10,802 nt of DNA, from assembly GCA_031258265.1 (NCBI GenBank), contig JAIRNB010000309.1:1-10802 (forward strand), written 5' to 3'. The first letter of the stretch is position 1. Every line of letters starts with the position of its first letter. Positions 7,126-10,802 of this stretch are shown piece by piece. This DNA is from Treponema sp. (lineage in GTDB: Bacteria; Spirochaetota; Spirochaetia; Treponematales; Breznakiellaceae). Made by a program: the position numbers and the translations under genes. Under the pieces are notes generated by a model. The model was not told where the DNA came from, did not search any database, and saw nothing but the letters and a program-made list of their open reading frames with translations.

Positions 7126-8298
7126 ATGCAAAATTTTGAATACTACAACCGGACCAAGATCATCTTTGGGAAGGGGGTAGAAGAACGGACCGGAACCGAA
7201 ACGGCCAAATACGCTAAACGGCTCCTCCTTCATCATTCGGGGGGAAGCGTGGTACGGACCGGCTACCTGGATAAGGTTAAGGCGAGTCTTAAAGCCGCCG
7301 GGGTATCCTGGGTGGAACTGGACGGGGTAAAACCTAATCCCCGGCTTTCCCTGGTCCACAAGGGTGTCGAAATCTGTAAAAAAGAGAAACTGGACTTTAT
7401 CCTGGCTGTGGGGGGCGGTTCGGTCATCGACTCCGCCAAGGCCATCGCCATCGGCGCCCTCTACGAAGGGGATGTATGGGATTTTTTTGATCGCAAGAAA
7501 ACCGCCGTCGAAGCCCTGCCGGTGGCCACGGTGCTTACGATCCCCGCCGCGGGGAGTGAGAGCAGCGTAAGTTCGGTAATCACCAATGAAGAAGGTCCCT
7601 GGAAGCGGGCGGTAGACGAGGAGTGTATCCGGCCGGTCTTCTCGATCCTCAACCCCGAAGCCACCTTTACCCTGCCGTCATTTCAAACCGCCTGCGGGGT
7701 GGCGGACATGCTGGCCCATATCATGGAACGGTACTTTACCAAAGAAAGCCATGTGGAACTAACCGATGAACTCTGCGAGGGGGCCATGCGGGTAATTATC
7801 CGCAACGCCCGGCGGGTGATCACCGGAGGCGGGGAATTGGACTACGATGCCCGGGCGGAACTCATGTGGGCCGGTTCCGTTGCCCACAATAACCTTCTCA
7901 GTACCGGCCGGATTGGGGACTGGGGAAGCCACATGATCGAACATGAGCTTTCCGCGGCCTTTGACATTGCCCATGGAGCGGGGCTTGCCATTGTGTTTCC
8001 CGCCTGGATCAAGTACAACATCAAAGAAGACACCCCCCGCCTGGCCCGTTTTGCTGCCAAGGTTTGGGGTGTGGATGGCGCTTTTTATGATTATGAACAG
8101 GCCGTCCTGGAAGGGGTATTCCGGATGAAGAACTTCTTCAAGTCCATCGGCCTTCCCGTGTCCTTTGAGGAGGCTAAACTGGACAGCGGGAAGATTCCCT
8201 TTATGGCGGAGCAGGCGGTCAAATTCGGTCCCGTGGGGAACTACCGCAAGCTCTATGCCCAGGATGTGGAGGCGATCTACCGTCTCGCCTTAAAATAA
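7126..8298 (+). CDS. Iron-dependent alcohol dehydrogenase (YqhD/butanol-dehydrogenase type)
   Basis: A 390-aa group III (iron-containing) alcohol/aldehyde reductase, cytoplasmic. The N-terminal Rossmann-like domain carries the nucleotide motif GGGSVIDSAKAIA with G96-G98 and S99; family members of this branch (YqhD, BdhA/B) usually use NAD(P)H to reduce aldehydes. Metal ligands are all visible: D194 and H198 in GVADMLAHIMERY, H269 in SHMIEHELS and H283 in DIAHGAGLA, with the same D-x3-H and H-x13-H spacing as YqhD. C-terminal MKNFFKSIGLPVSFEEA is typical. GGGAGGAG at 7114-7121 precedes the ATG. It stands alone between two terminators. A fermentative or aldehyde-detoxifying role is likely; the exact substrate cannot be told from sequence. 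Confidence 0.95.
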   Translation: MQNFEYYNRTKIIFGKGVEERTGTETAKYAKRLLLHHSGGSVVRTGYLDKVKASLKAAGVSWVELDGVKPNPRLSLVHKGVEICKKEKLDFILAVGGGSVIDSAKAIAIGALYEGDVWDFFDRKKTAVEALPVATVLTIPAAGSESSVSSVITNEEGPWKRAVDEECIRPVFSILNPEATFTLPSFQTACGVADMLAHIMERYFTKESHVELTDELCEGAMRVIIRNARRVITGGGELDYDARAELMWAGSVAHNNLLSTGRIGDWGSHMIEHELSAAFDIAHGAGLAIVFPAWIKYNIKEDTPRLARFAAKVWGVDGAFYDYEQAVLEGVFRMKNFFKSIGLPVSFEEAKLDSGKIPFMAEQAVKFGPVGNYRKLYAQDVEAIYRLALK

Positions 8299-8302
8299 GG
8301 CA

Positions 8303-8351
8303 ACAGCAATCGAAGGACGGGGCATTTACCTGCGCCGTCCCATGTTACATT
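8303..8351 (+). repeat. 49-bp direct repeat, copy 1, containing a hairpin
   Basis: Identical to 8421-8469 at 46 of 49 positions, offset 118 bp. Each copy contains GGACGG...CCGTCC with an inner GCA/TGC pair separated by one G-G mismatch and a 6-nt loop (8315-8340 here). The sequence TTTACC and, 15 nt on, TTACAT/TTATAT could also be a poor promoter. Confidence 0.85.
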
Positions 8352-8360
8352 GTTTCATAG

Positions 8361-8385
8361 ACACGCCTTAACGGCGTGCTTTTTT
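8361..8385 (+). terminator. Intrinsic terminator after adh
   Basis: CACGCC (8362-8367), 5-nt loop TTAAC, GGCGTG (8373-8378), then C and six T (8380-8385). It is well placed to end the adh transcript about 80 nt after its stop codon. Confidence 0.8.
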
Positions 8386-8420
8386 GCCGGGCGGCGCATA
8401 CGCCCCCCTAAAGGGGGCCT
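8386..8420 (+). repeat. GC-rich hairpins, possible remnant of a duplicated tRNA start
   Basis: GCCGGG at 8386-8391 equals the first six bases of the tRNA-Leu downstream, at nearly the same distance from its repeat copy (83 versus 81 nt). It is followed by two overlapping stems: GGCG/CGCC (8393-8404) and GCCCCC/GGGGGC (8402-8418). The latter resembles the tRNA variable arm. No intact tRNA is present here. Confidence 0.35.
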
Positions 8421-8469
8421 ACAGTAATCGAAGGACGGGGCATTTACCTGCGCCGTCCCGTGTTATATT
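8421..8469 (+). repeat. 49-bp direct repeat, copy 2, upstream of tRNA-Leu
   Basis: Second copy of the 8303-8351 repeat with three substitutions (T for C, G for A, T for C). Its hairpin (8433-8458) is fully conserved. It is followed by another GC-rich stem, CGCCGC-TGTC-GCGGCG (8481-8496), and then the tRNA at 8502. It may carry the tRNA promoter (TTTACC at 8443-8448 and TATATT at 8464-8469, with a short 15-nt spacer); this is weak. Confidence 0.85.
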
Positions 8470-8501
8470 TATCTGAAAAACGCCGCTGTCGCGGCGCTTC
8501 T

Positions 8502-8584
8502 GCCGGGATGTTGGAATGGTAGACAACGGGGACTTAAAATCCCCTCCCCGCAAGGGGGTACGGGTTCGAGTCCCGTTCCCGGCA
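8502..8584 (+). tRNA. tRNA-Leu (anticodon UAA)
   Basis: Class II tRNA. Acceptor arms GCCGGGA (8502-8508) and TCCCGGC (8577-8583) pair fully; discriminator A8584, no encoded CCA. Anticodon stem GGGGA/TCCCC (8528-8532/8540-8544) encloses the loop CTTAAAA, with anticodon TAA at 8535-8537. A long variable arm CCCC-GCAA-GGGG and a T-arm CGGG-TTCGAGT-CCCG follow. It marks the boundary between the metabolic genes and the accessory region. Confidence 0.95.
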
Positions 8585-8605
8585 ATCCGTAATTCGTTAT
8601 GGTGT

Positions 8606-8695
8606 ATGGAAAAAATAGCGAAAATTTTGAATTGCTCATGGAATATTGAAAGCCGGGAATGGTTCAAAATGAACGATACCGGGGAGGAGATATAG
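8606..8695 (+). CDS. Possible 29-codon ORF directly upstream of the PIN gene
   Basis: ATG 8606 to TAG 8693-8695, encoding MEKIAKILNCSWNIESREW and ten more residues ending in TGEEI. It ends 2 nt before the PIN start, the position an antitoxin gene would occupy, and the PIN ribosome site lies inside it. It has no clear ribosome site of its own and is shorter than any antitoxin I recognise. It could be a remnant or chance. Confidence 0.2.
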   Translation: MEKIAKILNCSWNIESREWFKMNDTGEEI

Positions 8696-9057
8696 CCATG
8701 TCCCATATCCCGAAAATCTATCTTGAGACCACGATATTCAACTTTCCCTTTGCCGATGATTCCCCGCAATACCGGGCCGATACCCTGCGGCTGTTTGAGG
8801 AAATAAAAGCGGGAAAGTTTCAGCCCTATACATCGGTCTACGTTACCGAGGAATTGGACGGCACCGAAGATCCGGTACACCGGGAGGCAATGAAAACCCT
8901 CATAGATGATTATCATGTAACGGTATTACCCGCGAGCGATGAAGCGGAACGGCTTGCGGCCGTATATATTGCCGAAGAAGCCGTTAAACCGTCTTATCCC
9001 ACCGATGCCCTGCATATTGCGATGGCGGCGGTTACTGAGCTAGACTTTATTCGAGGG

Positions 9058-9165
9058 TCTGGTTTAATACCCCGGAGCTCTGCTCCGGCTCAAATAATGC
9101 AACGTTTACAAAAATTTGGTGTTAAACCTAAGAACTCGCTTACGCGAGGGGAGGGTATTATAAAT
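9058..9165. repeat. REP-like inverted pair (REPIN/BIME-type element)
   Basis: Two hairpin modules face each other. Left: GGTTTAATACCC then CCGGAGC-TCT-GCTCCGG (9072-9088). Right: CTCGC-TTAC-GCGAG (9135-9148) then GGGTATTATAAA. TAATACCC (9065-9072) is the reverse complement of GGGTATTA (9153-9160), and GGTTTAA (9061-9067) of TTAAACC (9122-9128). A conserved head plus a GC-rich hairpin in opposed pairs is the architecture of REP elements spread by Y1 (RAYT) transposases. It sits where the PIN gene loses homology. Confidence 0.6.
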
Positions 9166-9177
9166 TTCCTTACGACC

Positions 9178-9239
9178 GAGCCTCCGTTTGACCCAATGCA
9201 ACGCTTAAGATACCGCGGAGATCTGCTCCGCGGAGGCTC
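9178..9239. repeat. Second REP-like palindrome with competing stems
   Basis: CCGCGGAG (9213-9220) and CTCCGCGG (9226-9233) form an 8-bp stem with a 5-nt loop. GAGCCTCCG (9178-9186) pairs with CGGAGGCTC (9231-9239) over 9 bp, overlapping the inner right arm. The head TTAAGATACC resembles the TTTAATACC of the element at 9058, and both share an AATGCAACG(T/C)TTA word nearby (9096 and 9195), suggesting a diverged copy. Confidence 0.5.
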
Positions 9240-9293
9240 ATCAAAAATATACTCTAATGCTAGAATCAATTTCAATACAGTTTCCAACAATCT

Positions 9294-9309
9294 GCCTAAT
9301 ATTTTAGGC
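9294..9309. terminator. Small hairpin at the 3' end of the DUF2442 gene
   Basis: GCCTAA (9294-9299), TATT loop, TTAGGC (9304-9309). The right arm contains the DUF2442 stop codon read on the minus strand. There is no good T-run on either side, so it is a weak, possibly bidirectional, terminator. Confidence 0.35.
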
Positions 9310-9561
9310 GATTTTCTGCCGTGTTTTTATTTGATCATATAAATATTCAGGAGCAAAATCAACTCCATTTTCCCAGCATAATGTATGCCGTTCAATCTTG
9401 ATTTTATCGAATTTATTTTTATCAGCAAGTTCCCTTATTATCTCCCGGTGATCTGTGGTAATTTTATCCTTAAAATCAATAATGCCGCTAAGACCATCAT
9501 TAAATTCAATATAAATTTTATAATCTCCACGCAATTCCGCTTTGATCACATAAGCCAACAT
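9304..9561 (-). CDS. DUF2442-family protein
   Basis: An 85-aa minus-strand protein. It fits the DUF2442 pattern: an N-terminal strand (VIKAELRGDYKIYIEFNDG), a LSGIIDFKD-like segment, then IERHTLCWENGVDFAPEYLYDQI, the conserved 'W-x-x-G-x-D-x-A-P-E-x-L' signature. Function is not established; family members are commonly found beside DUF4160 genes, as here, and the pair has been thought of as toxin-antitoxin-like, which remains unproven. On the minus strand AGGTGGAAAG precedes the ATG at 9559-9561. It lies 48 nt downstream of the normal end of the DUF4160 gene and is probably cotranscribed with it. Codon use is much more AT-rich than in the genes before 8300, which suggests transfer. Confidence 0.85.
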   Translation of the reverse strand: MLAYVIKAELRGDYKIYIEFNDGLSGIIDFKDKITTDHREIIRELADKNKFDKIKIERHTLCWENGVDFAPEYLYDQIKTRQKIA

Positions 9562-9609
9562 CTTTCCACCTCATGTTAAAGGTTCAATCTTAAAAAAATT
9601 GCCATCTTT

Positions 9610-9831
9610 TTAGACCATGTTCCAATTCTCCAGCAGTTCCGCTTTATGCAGGTTCGCTCATTCCATTGCAAGTCCTAATACACGCGAGGGTAAACTACTC
9701 TTTAATGCCGTCAAATCGTTAATTGCAATTAATGCTTCGTACTCATTATACAGTACATGAAAATGCGGTGGATTATGATCATCAAAATAGATTGATATGG
9801 CCATTCCTAAAAAACGACTTAATTCCGGCAT
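9610..9831 (-). pseudogene. DUF4160-family protein interrupted by an in-frame TGA
   Basis: Minus-strand DUF4160 protein starting at MPELSRFLGMAISIYFDDHN, with the hallmark DDHNPPHFHV. The frame reads to RVLGLAME and then meets TGA (9658-9660 on the plus strand). Beyond that codon the same frame continues without interruption as ANLHKAELLENWNMV to TAA at 9610-9612. The family normally has LEWA-x-LH-x-x-EL-x-x-NW, so the TGA stands exactly where TGG (Trp) is expected: a single G-to-A change removes 16 residues. The start at 9831 is preferred over the in-frame ATG at 9879 because it begins the conserved domain and coincides with the predicted transcript start. The truncated 57-residue product may or may not function. 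It pairs with the DUF2442 gene downstream. Confidence 0.82.
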
Positions 9832-9837
9832 GTTTTT

Positions 9838-9867
9838 ATAATATACCGGTTGATTGTTATTTGTCAA
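9838..9867 (-). promoter_or_regulatory. Sigma-70-type promoter giving a leaderless DUF4160 mRNA
   Basis: On the minus strand, a perfect -35 TTGACA (9867-9862), an 18-nt spacer and -10 TATTAT (9843-9838, one mismatch to TATAAT). Six bases (AAAAAC) then lead to the ATG at 9831, so the expected +1 is the A of the start codon. No ribosome site precedes that ATG, which agrees with leaderless translation. Confidence 0.6.
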
Positions 9868-9927
9868 GTTTTTATTCATTTTCTCGTTTATGAATTATAG
9901 ACGGCAATAATTCCGTCAAAATAATAT

Positions 9928-9941
9928 CATTTGTACAAATG
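9928..9941. promoter_or_regulatory. 14-bp perfect palindrome, possible operator
   Basis: CATTTGTACAAATG is a perfect 14-bp palindrome in AT-rich DNA about 60 bp upstream of the DUF4160 promoter. ATTTGT recurs at 9951-9956 and 9964-9969. A dimeric regulator could bind; no partner is identified. The remainder of 9880-10037 shows no coding signal. Confidence 0.3.
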
Positions 9942-10037
9942 TTATGCGCAATTTGTCGAAAAAATTTGTAACAATTCGGCCATGCATTGGAATTATGTAA
10001 TCCTTTTTATTATCATCAAACAGTTTCATTCTATTTA

Positions 10038-10198
10038 GAGTCTGTCCATAATGTAGACACATTATGGACTCGGCATATATGCCGCGATTTCCTTAAAAAA
10101 GGTATTTGCGTACCGTTTTGGTACAGGCGGATTTAGGCAAATCCGCCGGGAGTAAATACAAGTTCTGTCCACAAAGTAACCGACTTTGTGGACAGACA
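10038..10198. mobile_element. MITE-like element of about 160 bp with several hairpins
   Basis: The ends are related inverted repeats: GAGTCTGTCCATAA at left and, on the minus strand, TGTCTGTCCACAAA at right. CTATTTA flanks both sides (10031-10037 and 10199-10205), a possible 7-bp target duplication. Inside are a 10-bp stem (10044-10069), the 14-bp palindrome CGGCATATATGCCG (10071-10084), GTACC/GGTAC (10110-10124), the 9-bp stem GGCGGATTT/AAATCCGCC (10126-10147) and a 14-bp stem (10164-10177/10183-10196). GTATTT/AAATAC (10102-10107/10154-10159) can enclose the middle ones. There is no ORF. The left third has a relative at 7045-7103. Confidence 0.6.
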
Positions 10199-10280
10199 CT
10201 ATTTAATTCATTATACCGTAAAGAATTAGATAAAACCAGTATATGCATTGCCTCATAAAAAATCTTACCTAAAGGGAACC

Positions 10281-10397
10281 ATGCCTCAAAATAAAAATAT
10301 TACCCAAATAAATCCGGCCAATGGAGGGATCGGAGGGCTGTATGGGGTTTACGATGAAGGAAAAAAGGGGGTTTTGTCTTACCCTGGATGCTACTGA
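10281..10397 (+). pseudogene. Orphan 38-codon gene start joined to transposase DNA
   Basis: AAAGGGAACC then ATG 10281 reads MPQNKNITQINPANGGIGG and on to a TGA at 10395-10397. A good ribosome site and a clean start suggest a genuine gene 5' end, but after roughly 28 codons the DNA becomes transposase-coding in another frame. I do not recognise the protein. Most likely it is the head of a gene cut by an insertion or deletion; chance is possible. Confidence 0.35.
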
Positions 10398-10802
10398 TGT
10401 CTATTCCGGCTGGGTCTGCCTCCGTCCCCTCCTCAATAAGGCTCAGAAATGGGTCATGGAGACCCTCCCGGACATCCATGCGGACCTCCCCTTCCCCCTC
10501 CCCGGTATCGACAGCGATAACGGCTCGGAGTTTATCAACCGTACCCTCTACTCCTGGTGCGATTCCCGCCGTATCACCTTCACCCGGACCAGACCCTACA
10601 AGAAAAACGGCAACTGTTTCGTTGAACAAAAAAACTTCAAATGTATTCGAGATTATGTGAGCTACCGCCGCTTCGATACCCCCGCTGAACTACAGACCCT
10701 CGCCCAGCTCTACCGTTCCCTGTGCCCCCTGTTGAATTATTTCCTGCCCTCGGTAAAACTTATTGACAAACAACGGGTGGGTTCCAAGGTTCGTAAGGTC
10801 TA
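10321..10802 (+). pseudogene. 5'-truncated DD35E integrase/transposase (rve catalytic domain), open at window end
   Basis: The frame is open from 10312 through 10802, with ATG at 10321. Transposase similarity begins near 10366 (FCLTLDATDVYSGWV) and includes GIDSDNGSEFI with the second catalytic Asp at codon 10516, and NCFVEQKN with the catalytic Glu at codon 10624; exactly 35 residues separate them, the DD35E spacing of retroviral-integrase-type transposases. It continues as LCPLLNYFLPSVKL and VGSKVRKV, typical of the C-terminal part. The N-terminal helix-turn-helix region and the first catalytic Asp are absent, so the product cannot be an active transposase. There is no convincing ribosome site before 10321 or the later ATGs at 10342 and 10354. 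It is the remnant of an insertion sequence joined to the short gene start at 10281. Confidence 0.82.

Larger units (their letters stand above)
8698..9342 (+). pseudogene. PIN-domain (VapC-like) protein, C-terminus replaced by repeat-derived sequence
   Basis: The first ~118 residues are a PIN-like nuclease fold: KIYLETTIFNFPF at the start (acidic residue in ETT at the usual DxS/T place), VYVTEELDGT with the central Glu pair, and TDALHIAMAAVTELDFI with the third acidic residue. PIN proteins of this kind are typically the RNase toxins of type II toxin-antitoxin pairs. Immediately after ELDFI, where this family normally has an (V)SWN/D-containing strand and the last helix, the reading frame enters palindromic repeat DNA (from about 9051) and runs through about 97 unrelated residues to TAA at 9340-9342. 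The fourth acidic/Asn position is therefore lost. I chose ATG 8698 because GGAGG (8683-8687) precedes it; an in-frame ATG at 8659 lacks one. No intact antitoxin is adjacent. Probably inactive. Confidence 0.75.

Noticed and set aside
8303..8469. Possible CRISPR array
   Set aside because: Only two repeat copies of 49 bp with a single ~69-bp gap containing terminators and palindromes; no regular spacers and no cas genes.
8502..8584. tRNA-Leu as an attachment site of an integrated island
   Set aside because: The accessory region begins after it, but I found no second copy of the tRNA 3' end downstream and no site-specific integrase in the window.
8419..8916. 165-codon minus-strand ORF across tRNA-Leu and the PIN gene
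   Set aside because: It reads through the tRNA in antisense, giving the familiar spurious 'GTRTRTPLRGGDFKSPLSTIP' peptide; not a real gene.
9610..9660. UGA recoded as Trp or selenocysteine in DUF4160
   Set aside because: TGA serves as a normal stop for the phosphatase gene in the same window and no selenocysteine insertion hairpin is evident; a nonsense mutation is simpler.
10071..10198. Integron attC site
   Set aside because: The segment is hairpin-rich but lacks the paired RYYYAAC/GTTRRRY core sites at its ends.

Overview
The window looks like a chromosomal segment of a host-associated spirochaete, most likely Treponema of the termite-gut type (inferred from gene content and moderately GC-rich coding style; no marker gene is present to prove it). 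Positions 1 to about 8300 are ordinary, tightly packed, plus-strand metabolic genes. From the tRNA-Leu onward the window becomes an accessory region: AT-rich from about 9240 to 10320, with repeats, broken genes and a transposase remnant.

Region 1 (24-2688): two overlapping carbohydrate-type ABC transporter permeases, followed 15 nt later by a Tyr-phosphatase-like protein with an intact HC-X5-R active site. The binding protein and ATPase are not in the window. The first permease has an odd ~60-residue N-terminal extension.

Region 2 (2689-7015): a complete ammonium-assimilation unit. It consists of a leader with two mutually exclusive hairpins and a candidate sigma-54 promoter, an Amt ammonium channel with a signal peptide, a PII protein lacking the uridylylated Tyr-51, and a type III glutamine synthetase with a Cys-rich N-terminus. 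A strong intrinsic terminator closes the unit. Ammonium enters through Amt, PII probably gates the channel, and GlnN fixes the ammonium into glutamine.

Region 3 (7016-8300): an iron-dependent alcohol/aldehyde reductase of the YqhD/BDH type. Its leader carries one end of a hairpin-rich repeat that recurs near 10.04 kb in inverted orientation.

Region 4 (8300-8584): a tandemly duplicated 49-bp hairpin-containing repeat with terminators, leading into tRNA-Leu(UAA). The first repeat copy is followed, at almost the same offset, by what looks like the start of the same tRNA.

Region 5 (8585-10802): a PIN-domain (VapC-like) gene that loses its C-terminus where REP-like palindromes begin. On the minus strand is a DUF4160-DUF2442 pair; DUF4160 has an in-frame TGA where Trp is expected and appears to be read from a leaderless promoter. 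Then come a 14-bp palindrome, a ~160-bp MITE-like element with four hairpins, a 38-codon orphan gene start, and a 5'-truncated DD35E transposase that runs off the window end.
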